Part shown: positions 14,073 through 26,812 of the stretch, piece after piece
How positions within the stretch are numbered: position 1 is the first letter of the stretch
How the letters are laid out: each line of letters begins with the position of its first letter
Assembly: GCA_022376925.1 (NCBI GenBank)
Contig: JAIOJX010000004.1
Span: 181,007,501 to 181,071,500 of the forward strand
Direction: 5' to 3'
Length of the DNA stretch: 64,000 nucleotides
DNA from: Tragulus kanchil
Taxonomy: Eukaryota > Chordata > Mammalia > Artiodactyla > Tragulidae
The notes under the pieces: model-generated
Database searches by the model: none
Seen by the model: only the letters and a program-made list of their open reading frames with translations
What the model was told of the DNA's origin: nothing
Made by a program: the position numbers and the translations under genes

Positions 14073-14629
14073 GTAGGGGCTCGGGCTCAGAGAGGGGAGC
14101 TGGGTGCAGGAGGGGCCCCGACTTGTGGTGATTGCAGACATGGCCTGCAGGGCCCGGATGTGCATTCCAACCCTGGCTGTGCCAGGTACTAGCTGTGTGA
14201 CCCTGGACCAGTCCCTCAGCCTCTCTGTGCCTGTTTCCTTATCAGTGAAATCTCGAAATATGGCAAGAGACGTCGTTCTGGGTGGTCGGGAGAATTAAGT
14301 GAATTTACACGAAGCCCCTGGAGCAGCGGTAGACATGGGAGGCACTCTGTAATCACTGTTAGTATTAGTGTCATCAGTAAGCAGAGGTTAACATAAGTGC
14401 ATTTGGACAGACAGAGGCAAGGATGGAGAGGGGTGTGCCGTGGCTTCTCAGAGCCCAAGCAGCCAAGTCAAGCTTGGGTTTTCCAGGAAGACTTCCTGGA
14501 GGAGATGTTTCGGCTTGGGCTTGGAGGGTGATGCCTTCCTTTCTGCCTCCTTCTCACCCCCCATTCCTCACTCTCCCAGCTTCTCAGTCCAGAGCCCCTC
14601 TTTGCTTCCCGGTCACTGGGCCAGAGAAG

Positions 14630-14692
14630 TGAAGTGACTTCTCAGGGTCACACAGCTGGTAGGTGGCAGAACCAGAATTTGAACACAGGACC
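14630..14692 (-). repeat. MIR fragment (reverse)
   Basis: Reverse MIR core with agtgacttctcagggtcaca followed by cagctggtaggtggcagaac. Confidence 0.7.
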
Positions 14693-15714
14693 ACAAGCCA
14701 CAGGCTTGGGGGCCTCCTTGTGGTGGCGCGGGGCTGTCTGCACCAGAGGAGGGATGACTGGCGTCTGGGCTCTTCCGCAACGTCCAGGCGGCTGTCTCTC
14801 AGGCCCTGACCTGCCTACCGCCGGGAGACAGGCCCTTGCCCAAGAGTCTGGGGTTTGGCCACGATGAGCCGCGATCCAGCAGCCCAGGGCGCAGGCCCAG
14901 GGTTTGCCCTGAGCTGGTGGGGCCTCCTGCAGCCCCTCCCTCCCCCAGCCCTACCACTCTTCCTTCCGCCGGAACTGGGAGGGCCCTGGGGACTCACATC
15001 TCTCCACAGGAAGAGAAACCGCAGCGGCCACCTCTGCCTCCGCGTGACTTGCCCAGTGACACGGCTGTCTTTCCCAGGAGGCCTCTGCTGCTGCTCAGCC
15101 CCAGGTCCTGCATCCCATCCCGGGGCTCTGGCTCCCAGGCCCTCTGGTCTGTCCCCACAAATCCTGGGGATCGCACCCACCTTCTCTTTCTTCTGACCAG
15201 CCTACCCACTGGAGTCCTTCCACCCAAGGCCGGGTCTGAGAGCCTTTCTGTTCTAAAGCTCTTCGGGGTAAGACAGGCCTGGGAGCCCGGATTCCCGTCC
15301 TGGCCCTGGCCCTGAGCGTCTGCGTGACCTCAGGCCAGCGGCTCCCCTTCTCTGGACCTCAGTGTTTCCCTCTGTACATGCCGGGCTACGTACTCCTTAA
15401 AGGTCCTTTCTCTTCCAGAAGGAGATGACATGGAGGCCCTGCCTTGGCCTCTGGACAGTTTCTCATGGAACTGATCCCAGGTGCAAGCGGGGCCGGGGTA
15501 GTGACTGACTTTGAACTTGCCTCAGAGCAGCCCAGACCAAGGGGGACGCCGGCGGGTCTGATGAGACCGGGGCTGCCTCTGTCCACCCGCCTGGCGTGCT
15601 GACGTGGGGGCAGCTCTGATCCCGCTGCTCGTGCTGGCTGACGGGGACGGGGCACTTCCTGGGTGCTGGACTTGCGCATTCTCCTGCTTCGTCATCACAG
15701 CAACTACGAAGGAA

Positions 15715-15835
15715 GGTCTCTCATCATCCCACTTTACAGGGGATGAAACTGAGGCTCAGGGAGAAGTCAAGAGCTCAAGGCCACCCAGCCGGGATGGGGC
15801 AGAGCTAAGACTTGAACCCGCAGTCTGGTTCCCTT
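15715..15835 (-). repeat. MIR fragment (reverse)
   Basis: Reverse MIR pattern ttacaggggatgaaactgag, gctcagggagaagtcaagag, with acttgaacccgcagtctggt at the far end. Confidence 0.72.
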
Positions 15836-16589
15836 GGTCACGATCAGGGTGGTCGGGTGCCCCCTCAGGTGGGAGACTGGGGTGCAGAGAGTGGCCAGGA
15901 CTCCCGTCAGGACCCTTTGTCTGGGCGCTTCTGAGCCAAGAAGTGGGAGGGTGGCCGGTGCCAGGGAGGATGCAGCGGGTGGGTGTCTAAGGAAGAACTG
16001 GACATTGGCTCCAGCCCCTCACCGCCCCTTGCAGGGCGACGGTGGCCCAGTGCCCACTGATGCTCTTCTGGGCACAGAGGGTTATGCGGCGAGACTCCCA
16101 GACCCAACTTGGGGTGCTTCGTTCCTGCCAGCCTTGGCCCGGGACCTCTGCTCCTGCTCCCTGGTGGGACAGCGCTCCCACCTGCAAGGGCGACACCCAG
16201 ATGGTGACTTTAGAAAAGTGACATCCTCTCTGAGCTCCAGGTTCCCTGTTCCTGCCCTCCCCTTTCTTTCCCTCCTCCTGCAGGGTTGCCTCCCCTGAAA
16301 TCCTGGCTCTTCCCTCCAAGCTGCGCGTCTCTGGGCCTGAGGCGTCTCCTCTCTGGGCCTGTTTCCTCTCTCAGGAAGTGGGGGATCACAGAATTTCTTC
16401 ACGGTGTTGTTGGAAGCACCCAGCTCAGGGTCCGGCAGCGAGCAGGCGCCCCTCAGTGGCAGCCGCCTTCCTTCCCCGCAGAGGAGCGGGGTCCGGGGAG
16501 GAGGCAGTGTTCCCCTCACCTTTCCTCTTGCTGAGAGTTCTCAGCAGCCCCTGGAGGAGGGGAAATGTCTATGTGTGACTTTGCACTTG

Positions 16590-16640
16590 CAATTTTTCTG
16601 AGCCTCAGTTTTCTCATCTGTAAAATGGAGTGACACAAAG
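16590..16640 (+). repeat. MIR core fragment
   Basis: Contains ctgagcctcagttttctcat and ctgtaaaatggagtgacac. Confidence 0.7.
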
Positions 16641-17052
16641 GACCCGGTAGATGCTATTCAGAAGGTCCTGGTGAGCCGGCCATGGCTTCCCCCGGCTTCC
16701 TGGGAGAAGGTGGAGGTAGACCCATGGCACTTTCACCGGAAGAAAGTGAGGTGCTGAGAGATTTGGTTACTGTAACTTGAGCTCCTTTCTTCAAAATTCC
16801 TGCCTCCTTCTGCAAATTAAGTGTCTATGTGTTTGAGAAAGACACAAACCTGCTCTCGTGGGTCTTAACTTGTCCCTCTATAAAGCTCCTCCTTTTAGAT
16901 ACGAAGAGATGGAGGCACAGAGGGGCAAATGCCCCAGTCTGCGACACGTGACGCCGCCCAGGAGGCCCCCACAGCCTGGTGTGGTCGTGCGGCCTGGGAG
17001 GGGGTTCGGCCCAGCTCTGACCGAGGCCCCTGTCCTCTCGCTGCCCTGACAG

Positions 17053-17183
17053 ACTCAGTGAAATACCTGGAGTGCTCGGCCCTCACCCAGCGAGGCCTGA
17101 AAACCGTCTTCGATGAGGCCATCCGGGCCGTCCTGTGCCCCCAGCCCACGCGGCCGCAGAAGCGCCCCTGCAGCATCCTCTAG
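17053..17183 (+). CDS. RAC2: RAC2 coding exon 6 with stop (residues 150-192)
   Basis: The exon encodes [20 protein letters not shown] and then [20 protein letters not shown] followed by SIL and a TAG stop. The ECSAL motif (residues 156-160) contacts the guanine base. The C-terminus has a basic stretch and the CAAX box CSIL, a geranylgeranylation signal ending in Leu that directs membrane attachment. The combination [14 protein letters not shown] is typical of RAC2 and separates it from RAC1 and RAC3. A plausible donor (gtgaga) follows only 2 bases after the stop, so the 3'UTR is probably on a further exon. Confidence 0.96.
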
Positions 17184-17271
17184 GGGTGAGAATCCCTCCC
17201 CGCCCCGCGCACATCAGGCCGTGGCTTGGAGGGAGGCATCCGGCCACTGCGTGGTGGCCCCAGGTTTCACT

Positions 17272-19437
17272 GGGAGTGGCATGTCGGCCAGGACAGAAGA
17301 GTGACCATTGAAGGGGCCTCACCTAGTCTATTTGCCTGAGCCAGGCCTGCTCTGTGAGCCCAGTTCCCAGAAAGAAGGTCAAAGTATCAGAAGAAAATGC
17401 CAGGTAACCGGAGCCAAGGCGTGGTGTCCCTGAGCTCTGACCTCAGTCCCCGCCTGAAAGCAGTGAGGACCAGCGTGAAAATATCTCACCCCTGTCTCTC
17501 GGGAGAGCCCCGGGGAGCTGGAGACCTGACACCCACACGGGGGGGTGGAGGCAGGGAAGACTTGGCTTGGAGGCGACTGAGGCAGAAGAGGGATGGGGGG
17601 CGGCTGGAGGCACCCACGAGGACGGAGAGGACTTGGCCAACGCTGAGCATGAGCCACTCGCCTGGCAAGCTGGGAGCGGGCTATGGACGATGAGTGGCCT
17701 CACAGTTTCCCTCCTGTCTGTCTTCCTTCCAGGACGCACCCAGACTTCCCAGCCAAGTGGCTCTGACTCCCCGAGGCCCCCACCCAGCACCCAACAGCCC
17801 CTGGCTGGGCCCCGCTGTTCCCTCCCAGTGGCATTTCTTAGCAAGTTGGCTGCAGAGCTTGGCTGACCGTCTTCTCTGTCCTAGAGGCCCCCTGGGGGGC
17901 CCGAAGAGTGTGCATTTGTGGGTGTGGCATCCCCGTCCCCACAGGCTCCGCTCGCCCAGGGGCCAGAGAGGAGCCCCGGCACCGGATAAGCCACGCCCGC
18001 GTTGCTGCCGTCAGGTGCCACCGTGGCATCATCTGCCCATTCACTCCTTGTCCCCAACGCCTGCGTCCCCTCTGGAGACTTCAGGCTGGCTGACTGCTGG
18101 CTGCCACTCACACACCTTCAGGGATGGCTCTCTCCTTCCCTCCTGGGGCAGGAGTATGCTTCAGTGTTGATGGCCTTGCTTATCTGAGAGCTTCACTGAG
18201 CTAAATTAAGTGTCAGAAGTTTGTTCCCCTGATCTCAGTCCTCCTTTGGGGACAACATATCACATTTAGGTTTTCAGAGTCTCTGTGGGTCCCTGCCCAG
18301 TGAATCTGAAGGCTGGTCCTGCCGACTGCCACATCTCTCACTGTTCTTGAGTCAATTTTGGGAGTGGCATGTCGGCCAGGACAGAAGAGTGACCATTGAA
18401 GGGGCCTCACCTAGTCTATTTGCCTGAGCCAGGCCTGCTCTGTGAGCCCAGTTCCCAGAAAGAAGGTCAAAGTATCAGAAGAAAATGCCAGGTAACCGGA
18501 GCCAAGGCGTGGTGTCCCTGAGCTCTGACCTCAGTCCCCGCCTGAAAGCAGTGAGGACCAGCGTGAAAATATCTCACCCCTGTCTCTCGGGAGAGCCCCG
18601 GGGAGCTGGAGACCTGACACCCACACGGGGGGGTGGAGGCAGGGAAGACTTGGCTTGGAGGCGACTGAGGCAGAAGAGGGATGGGGGGCGGCTGGAGGCA
18701 CCCACGAGGACGGAGAGGACTTGGCCAACGCTGAGCATGAGCCACTCGCCTGGCAAGCTGGGAGCGGGCTATGGACGATGAGTGGCCTCACAGTTTCCCT
18801 CCCTGTCTGTCTTCCTTCCAGGACGCACCCAGACTTCCCAGCCAAGTGGCTCTGACTCCCCGAGGCCCCCACCCAGCACCCAACAGCCCCCTGGCTGGCC
18901 ACGCTGTTCCCTTCCAGTGGCATTTCTTAGCAAGTTGGCTGCAGAGCTTGGCTGACCGTCTTCTCTGTCCTAGAGGCCCCCTGGGGGGCCCGAAGAGTGT
19001 GCATTTGTGGGTGTGGCATCCCCGTCCCCACAGGCTCCGCTCGCCCAGGGGCCAGAGAGGAGCCCCGGCACCGGATAAGCCACGCCCGCGTTGCTGCCGT
19101 CAGGTGCCACACGTGGCATCATCTGCCCATTCACTCCTTGTCCCCAACGCCTGCGTCCCCTCTGGAGACTTCAGGCTGGCTGACTGCTGGCTGCCACTCA
19201 CACACCTTCAGGGATGGCTCTCTCCTTCCCTCCTGGGGCAGGAGTATGCTTCAGTGTTGATGGCCTTGCTTATCTGAGAGCTTCACTGAGCTAAATTAAG
19301 TGTCAGAAGTTTGTTCCCCTGATCTCAGTCCTCCTTTGGGGACAACATATCACATTTAGGTTTTCAGAGTCTCTGTGGGTCCCTGCCCAGTGAATCTGAA
19401 GGCTGGGTCCTGCCGACTGCCACCATCTCTCATGTCT
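17272..19437. repeat. RAC2: Tandem duplication 5, carrying the RAC2 3'UTR region (offset 1088)
   Basis: Copy 1 is about 17272-18340 and copy 2 about 18360-19437. Differences are homopolymer indels in C and G runs. Bases near the seam (18330-18358) do not match either flank well. Confidence 0.95.
17733..18230 (+). other. RAC2: Probable RAC2 3'UTR exon (first copy)
   Basis: A strong acceptor (tcttccttccag) at 17721-17732 precedes sequence without a conserved reading frame. The stop-proximal donor at 17186 would pair with it, giving a 3'UTR intron of about 0.55 kb. No canonical AATAAA is present, and the only A/T-rich candidate is ctaaattaag near 18200. The 3' limit is a guess. A second copy begins near 18822 because the region lies in a tandem duplication. 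Inference only; an mRNA alignment would settle it. Confidence 0.45.
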
Positions 19438-19868
19438 TTCTGCTCCACTCACAGGGTCCTGAGCTGCATTTACCTGTGAGAGTCTTAGAATTTTCCGACC
19501 CTGCCAGTCAGGACTTCTGCCATTGCGAATAGAAACCCAATTCAACCTGCTTAAGCAGAAAATAAAGTTATTGATTCATGTTTGAAACTCACATGACTTC
19601 AGGTACAGCTTGATCAAGCAGATCACGTGACATGATCAGGGCTCATGTTCCTACCCCTTCTGCTGTCTGGTTTGTTCTGAGGCAAGTGACTCTCAGGGCT
19701 TCATCCTTCCAGTTCAGCAAAAAACCAAGCCTCTGCCCCAGGCAACAGTCTCATTGAGGTTTACTCTGATTGGTCCAGCTGAAATCTTGGGCCCGCCCTT
19801 CAACCAATCACATTTGTCAGGAGAACCCTGTACTCTGATCAAGCCTAGACTGCAAGCCTGATGAATTA

Positions 19869-20052
19869 CAAGGGCTTCTCTGGTGGCTTAGATGGTGGAG
19901 TCTGCCTGCAATGTGGGGGACCTGGGTTCAAAAGGTCCCCTGGGGAAGGGATAGACTACCCACTCCAGTATTCTTGCCTAGAGAATTCCATGGCTCTTCC
20001 GTGGGGTCCTAAAGAGTCTGACGCGACCGAGGGACTGCACTTTCACTTGTCA
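19869..20052 (+). mobile_element. BovA2-type SINE
   Basis: It reads gggcttctctggtggc, cctgcaatgtgggggacc, ccactccagtattcttgcc and gagaattccatgg in order, typical of BovA2. The 3' end is diverged. Confidence 0.85.
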
Positions 20053-20690
20053 GATGACAAGCCATGGAGCGTGGACAGCCCTTTCAAACTGGACCCGCTA
20101 ATGGTGGAAGTGGGCAGATTGGTTTTCAAAGGAGACCAATAACTTTGCCAAAATTTGGAACTATGGGTATGGAGAGGCCAGAAACTCCCCGTCTCCAATA
20201 CTGGAGGTCCCAAGAAAGTGTCCTAACAGTTGTAGGAAGCCAGGCCAGTGCCAGCAGGCACTTAGAGCCGCTGTAGAAGCCCCAGGGACTGGCAGGGAGT
20301 CAGCCCCACCTCCGCCTTTGCTAATTCACAATCCCTCAGGGGACTGCGGTTCTCTAAACTTCATCCATCCATTCAACACAAATTTACTGAGCACCTACCC
20401 TGGACCTGGCAATCTTCTTGCCCTCAGGGACTGACACTCTAGAGAAGCTAAAATAAAGGATTTTAAAAAACAGAGAGAGAGATAAAGAGACAACCCAAAG
20501 TCCTCCGATTCCCAGCCGGGGTAAAAGTGTTCCAGTTCCATTTCCTGCTCCCCCAGGGCTCCCAGCCCCTACTGGCCCCCTAGAGTCCTGAAGTCCTGAG
20601 GCAAGATCTCAGCTTGCTGGCCTTCCCTCTCGAGAGCCTGCCCTCTTGAAAGGGCTGGGGTGCAGGGGGAAAGCCCCATGGCCTTTCTCA

Positions 20691-22818
20691 GTTTCAGCTC
20701 AGTTTCAGACAGGTCTGTATGTTTTTTTAAAAAATACCTCTCTTCTGAAACAAACCAAAAAACGATGCATACCGTTGCCCCTCCCCGCCCTGAGCACCCA
20801 GGACACAAGCATGGATCTGTGTGGGTCAGAACCCACAGTCTAACACGTCCAGTGTTTAAGAGCCCCAAGAAGCCGCTTCCCAGCGGGCAGCGTCGAGGAG
20901 AGCCTCTTTCTCTTCCCTGCTCTTCTGGGGCCTCGAGATAAATTCAGGACCATCCTGCTCGACCCCAGTGAATATAGTCCTTGTTTTCTACCCATAATAA
21001 AGTCACGCAATAAAGGCTCCCACCATCGGGTAGTCTCACGTAGCACATTTGAACTCTAACCCTCCTGGTAGCCACCCCAAGGGGTTCTGAGAGCTCTGTT
21101 TGGTAAAGATGGAATGGGGAGAACAGGATTTAGAGCTCAGTCCACTCAGGCAGACACTGTTCCTCTCAACCCGCTGCTGCGACTTCCACCCTCCTTGCTG
21201 ACAATCCTGGCTCTGTGCGGAGCCGCAGCGTATCTAGCCTCCGACAGAAATGCCCGTTCCCAGCCTGCTGGGCAGCTGGAGTTCCACGTTCACACAGTTA
21301 CGCCAACGGGACATCAATGAAAGCAGCTGGAGCGGTAGCTTGTGTTTTCTTCCATAAAAAATAATAGGTCTAGCCGACACTGCCTTGGGTCCTGGCTCCT
21401 TCTCTAATGAATTCTGATGAGATGGCAGGAGTTCACACAGCCGTCTTATGAACCTGAAGCCACACACATGAAAATGCAACCTCACATGCTAAGAATGGAG
21501 CCAAGCAGAAGGAGAAACAAGCCCCTGAGTCCTCACGACTGAGGCTAGCAGCTGAATGAGCGACCATGGCTGCCTTGGTAAGAGCACGGAGGAAAACTGA
21601 AGCTACCTATTTGTCTGAGCTGCTGCGCGTGCGCCTGCTGAGACTGCTGGCGGGCACACCTGTGACGGAGGTCTGAGGACTCCTAGCTCTGTGCTCGCAC
21701 GGTGTCCAGAACTCGCTGGACATATGGTGAGACAGGCTCTGTTTAAGGGGTTCTTTCAGTTTCAGCTCAGTTTCAGACAGGTCTGTATGTTTTTTTAAAA
21801 AATACCTCTCTTCTGAAACAAACCAAAAAACGATGCATACCGTTGCCCCTCCCCGCCCTGAGCACCCAGGACACAAGCATGGATCTGTGTGGGTCAGAAC
21901 CCACAGTCTAACACGTCCAGTGTTTAAGAGCCCCAAGAAGCCGCTTCCCAGCGGGCAGCGTCGAGGAGAGCCTCTTTCTCTTCCCTGCTCTTCTGGGGCC
22001 TCGAGATAAATTCAGGACCATCCTGCTCGACCCCAGTGAATATAGTCCTTGTTTTCTACCCATAATAAAGTCACGCAATAAAGGCTCCCACCATCGGGTA
22101 GTCTCACGTAGCACATTTGAACTCTAACCCTCCTGGTAGCCACCCCAAGGGGTTCTGAGAGCTCTGTTTGGTAAAGATGGAATGGGGAGAACAGGATTTA
22201 GAGCTCAGTCCACTCAGGCAGACACTGTTCCTCTCAACCCGCTGCTGCGACTTCCACCCTCCTTGCTGACAATCCTGGCTCTGTGCGGAGCCGCAGCGTA
22301 TCTAGCCTCCGACAGAAATGCCCGTTCCCAGCCTGCTGGGCAGCTGGAGTTCCACGTTCACACAGTTACGGCCAACGGGACATCAATGAAAGCAGCTGGA
22401 GCGGTAGCTTGTGTTTTCTTCCATAAAAAATAATAGGTCTAGCCGACACTGCCTTGGGTCCTGGCTCCTTCTCTAATGAATTCTGATGAGATGGCAGGAG
22501 TTCACACAGCCGTCTTATGAACCTGAAGCCACACACATGAAAATGCAACCTCACATGCTAAGAATGGAGCCAAGCAGAAGGAGAAACAAGCCCCCCTGAG
22601 TCCTCACGACTGAGGCTAGCAGCTGAATGAGCGACCATGGCTGCCTTGGTAAGAGCACGGAGGAAAACTGAAGCTACCTATTTGTCTGAGCTGCTGCGGC
22701 GTGCGCCTGCTGAGACTGCTGGCGGGCACACCTGTGACGGAGGTCTGAGGACTCCTAGCTCTGTGCTCCTTCTGCTGTATCACGGTGTCCAGAACTCGCT
22801 GGACATATGGTGAGTCAC
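20691..22818. repeat. Tandem duplication 6 (offset 1068)
   Basis: Copy 1 is about 20691-21748 and copy 2 about 21759-22818. Copy 1 lacks about 11 bases near its end (near 21700) that copy 2 has near 22770. It also has single-base differences near its 3' seam. Confidence 0.95.
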
Positions 22819-24598
22819 TTGCTGCTGCTTTAAAAATTGGCTGAGGACCAGAAGCCCTTCAGATAGGAAAGCGAAACCATGAGGGAAGTCAGTGAAGGGT
22901 TTTGAAACAGGAAGAGCTGTTCATTGCAGGCAAGAGCTGACAACACGATGAAGCCCACTCACCTGGCAGCGGCCACCCCTAAGCTCCCTGCTACTGCCAG
23001 GCTGGGCTACCAGGATTGGATGCGTTAGATTTGGCAATGAAATCCTCACCTGGTGGGTGGGGAACGCACCTGCCGGATGAGCCTGCGTCAAGTGGGGCTC
23101 TCAGTCTTGGAGCCTGGCTTCTCCCATTCTGTTTCCCCAGCGTTCACCGGTGGCCAAGCCGGGAACTCCCAGCTTCCCGCTGTCTGTTGAACCCACCCCG
23201 TCATCTTGCCCATGGCCACTCCTTGCTCTAGGCCTTGCGATCACTGCCTGCAGTAGCTACAGGCCTCTTGCTAGCCTTCCTGCTCCCCTCTCCCTGCCTT
23301 GTCTAACCTCCACCAGGCAGCCTGGGAGAGCCTCATTTACAGGTGGAATTATGCCGCTCAGATGCCTTGATGTCGGGTCGCCATGATCTTGCAAGGACCT
23401 GGCACCTAGTGGACGCTGGGTAAGCATCTCTGGTGTGTGTTAAAGAATGAGCAGGTGAAAAGATGGACTTGAAAGGAGAGAGAGCGAGAGAACCCACTCC
23501 CAGTTGAGTCCAGCTTTCCAGCATCCTCATCAAGGCGTGAGTCATGGGCGGGAGCCATCTTGGATATGCCAGCCGGGTCAAGTCCCCGGAAGACTGCAGC
23601 CCCAGACCCCATCACGGGGAGCTGAAGAGCCCCGCGACAGAGCCCAGCCAGCTCACAGGATCCTGAGGGATGCTGTGATGGTATCCTGAAGCCATGCCTC
23701 TTCTGGGGGGAAGTCCCCGCTGCCTCTTCCTCTGATCTCTTACCTCTCCTCTCGACCCTCTTAATTGCCCAACTGTCCAAGACATATTCACCACTGTTCA
23801 TCCAGGCCTCATGGGACGTGGGAGGCAGAGCAGAGTAGGCTCTAGGGAATGTGACTGAGATTTAGGAAAGTTCTAGAAGACTTTGGAAGGCTTCGAGAAC
23901 GTGAAATGATGAGCAGTCATCCATAGAGTATGAAGTGCAGTTCAGTTCAGTTCCCATGTGCGAACAGGGCCCTCTGAGCCGAGCGGTGCTGGGAGCTGGA
24001 GGGGCCGGAGGGGCAGCGAGGAGCGGGACCCCGCCACCTGCTCCCCAGAGGCTCGGAAGCCAGACGTGTAAATCAACAGCTGCCGTGGGGTTTGCCCAAC
24101 ATACCGCAAAAGTGCATTCAACAGAAAAACAGAGAGACCCTGCTGTCAAGGTGTCAGGCGGAGATGCTTCCGCCCCCTCACCCCGGCCGAAAAGCAGCCC
24201 GACAGCAAGAAGAACATGAAACAGAAACACAGACTCTCATCTCAAGACACCAGGAGCCACCTGTGAGCCCAAACCGCAGCACAGAAGCGTGAAGAGCAGA
24301 GGGAGGGGCCGTGAATGATTTAACTGCCCAGGAAAGACAAACCTGAGCGCCTGCTGCTCTGGGGCAGGGTGGGGCGGGGCCTGGAGACGGGAGAAATGCA
24401 AGCCACTGGCCTTGCAGAACCGCCAGGGGGCTCCAGAGCAGGGGACCCTGACCCCCCCGATGGTGAGACAGGGGCTGAGCACAGGGCAGCTGTCTGGAAG
24501 TCTGTATAGGGAGCAGCTAGACTCCCCGGTCCTCCACCTGCAGGGCGCTGCCAGGCCACCACCACCCTTAACCTGGGCAAGGAAGTCCAACCAGAGAA

Positions 24599-26812
24599 CT
24601 CTGGACCCCAGGACACTGGCTGCAGAGCAGGTGGGGGTGAAGCCCCAGACTGATTACTGGGGACGCGGTGGGCTGGATTGCACTTGGCCGAGAATCACTC
24701 CCTCCATCGTCTACCTCGGGGAGGAGGCGTGTGCTTCCCTGCTCCAAGGATGCTGCCTTGACCACGTGATCTGCCTTTGGCCAATGGGACGTTAACTATG
24801 CCTAACGAGGGGAGACCTGATGTGCTTGTACCACGTTCTCCTGTGCCGACTAAGAACATTCCAGGAAGCCTAATGTTTCCAGGGGTACCTAAGCAACAGG
24901 GAGCAGGGGTGTCCAAATGACCCACAGACATGGAGCTCAGAGCAGATCCGCCTGGCTGAGCCCAGCCGGATCAGCCCGTCCCAGCGGGCCCGAGGTGCGT
25001 AGTGAAATAAAAGCTCATTGCTGTGCCCCACAGAGGACTCCTGTGCTCGTCTGTTACCCAGCAGTAGCTGATGGTTACGGGGAGATTCCGTAACCGGCAG
25101 CCTGAAGACTTACCAGGGTGACCGCAGCCCTTACCCTCTACCCAGTTTAGGAACGCAAGCACCCAGGCATGCATTCCTCACAGATAGGAAACCGTGGACA
25201 GGGTCTGACCACCCCAGTGGACAGCCTTATAGATGCTGACATCTGGATGGGCTTGACAAAATATCCAGCTGTTCCTACAGAGCTAGCTGTTCACGATCGT
25301 GCAAGTCCTGCCCCTGCCTTCCCACCTGGAACTTCCAGTCCCCTTGTTAATGCCTGACTCTGCAGAATGAATGGGTAACCAAAGATGCCTGGTTAATTGA
25401 GGAAAGTTTTAACGTGAAAGAGATCCAGCCAAACAAATAGAAAAAAAAGAACTACCATGAAATAGAGACAATTCTATGGTCAGAAGGAAACTTTAGAGAA
25501 ACTTTCATTGCCATCCTTAGAAATGGAAACATATTATGTCCACAAATAAATACAGTGGGCCATAACAAAGCAATAATTAAGAAAAGGATAAACTCTTAGA
25601 AATTAAAGATGTGTTGATTAAAATTTTTTAAGAATAGGATTAAAAGATAAAAAACTAAAACAACAGAAAACCTCTCAGAAGATAGAATTAAGATGGTAAA
25701 ATAAACTCTGGACCCCAGGACACTGGCTGCAGAGCAGGTGGGGGTGAAGCCCCAGACTGATTACTGGGGACGCGGTGGGCTGGATTGCACTTGGCCGAGA
25801 ATCACTCCCTCCATCGTCTACCTCGGGGAGGAGGCGTGTGCTTCCCTGCTCCAAGGATGCTGCCTTGACCACGTGATCTGCCTTTGGCCAATGGGACGTT
25901 AACTATGCCTAACGAGGGGAGACCTGATGTGCTTGTACCACGTTCTCCTGTGCCGACTAAGAACATTCCAGGAAGCCTAATGTTTCCAGGGGTACCTAAG
26001 CAACAGGGAGCAGGGGTGTCCAAATGACCCACAGACATGGAGCTCAGAGCAGATCCGCCTGGCTGAGCCCAGCCGGATCAGCCCGTCCCAGCGGGCCCGA
26101 GGTGCGTAGTGAAATAAAAGCTCATTGCTGTGCCCCACAGAGGACTCCTGTGCTCGTCTGTTACCCAGCAGTAGCTGATGGTTACGGGGAGATTCCGTAA
26201 CCGGCAGCCTGAAGACTTACCAGGGTGACCGCAGCCCTTACCCTCTACCCAGTTTAGGAACGCAAGCACCCAGGCATGCATTCCTCACAGATAGGAAACC
26301 GTGGACAGGGTCTGACCACCCCAGTGGACAGCCTTATAGATGCTGACATCTGGATGGGCTTGACAAAATATCCAGCTGTTCCTACAGAGCTAGCTGTTCA
26401 CGATCGTGCAAGTCCTGCCCCTGCCTTCCCACCTGGAACTTCCAGTCCCCTTGTTAATGCCTGACTCTGCAGAATGAATGGGTAACCAAAGATGCCTGGT
26501 TAATTGAGGAAAGTTTTAACGTGAAAGAGATCCAGCCAAACAAATAGAAAAAAAAGAACTACCATGAAATAGAGACAATTCTATGGTCAGAAGGAAACTT
26601 TAGAGAAACTTTCATTGCCATCCTTAGAAATGGAAACATATTATGTCCACAAATAAATACAGTGGGCCATAACAAAGCAATAATTAAGAAAAGGATAAAC
26701 TCTTAGAAATTAAAGATGTGTTGATTAAAAATTTTTTAAGAATAGGATTAAAAGATAAAAAACTAAAACAACAGAAAACCTCTCAGAAGATAGAATTAAG
26801 ATGGTAAAAATA
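24599..26812. repeat. Tandem duplication 7 (offset 1107)
   Basis: Copy 1 is about 24599-25703 and copy 2 about 25706-26812. It spans an LTR-like fragment and the start of an AT-rich ancient repeat. Its copy 2 overlaps the first copy of duplication 8, so part of it occurs three times. Confidence 0.95.
24600..25095. mobile_element. Ancient LTR-like interspersed repeat (copy 1; copy 2 at 25708-26202)
   Basis: It has sequence such as gaccacgtgatctgcctttg, gccaatgggacgtta and aataaaagctcattgctgtg, then gttacccagcagtagctgat. These resemble a mammalian-wide LTR-type repeat ending in a polyadenylation signal. Family not identified with confidence. It is present twice only because of duplication 7. 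Confidence 0.45.

Larger units (their letters stand above)
12411..14627. repeat. RAC2: Tandem duplication 4, carrying RAC2 exons 4 and 5 (offset 1130)
   Basis: Copy 1 is about 12411-13497 and copy 2 about 13541-14625. The seam at 13498-13540 reads like an error-laden version of the sequence just upstream of copy 1. It contains caggtc and ccctcctgatcc, comparable with the true caggtc and cccctgcctgatcc. Differences elsewhere are single-base G/C indels and C/T changes. Confidence 0.95.
14073..17052 (+). other. RAC2: RAC2 intron 5
   Basis: The intron begins gtaggg and ends ctgccctgacag. No exon is visible. It carries several MIR fragments in both orientations (near 14.17-14.37, 14.63-14.69, 15.30-15.38, 15.72-15.83 and 16.60-16.63 kb). 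The rest is moderately GC-rich unique sequence. Confidence 0.8.

Noticed and set aside
12411..14627. RAC2 mutually exclusive exon duplication
   Set aside because: The two copies are identical in coding sequence and in most intron sequence. The same unit length recurs at thirteen unrelated places, so a local evolutionary explanation is unnecessary.
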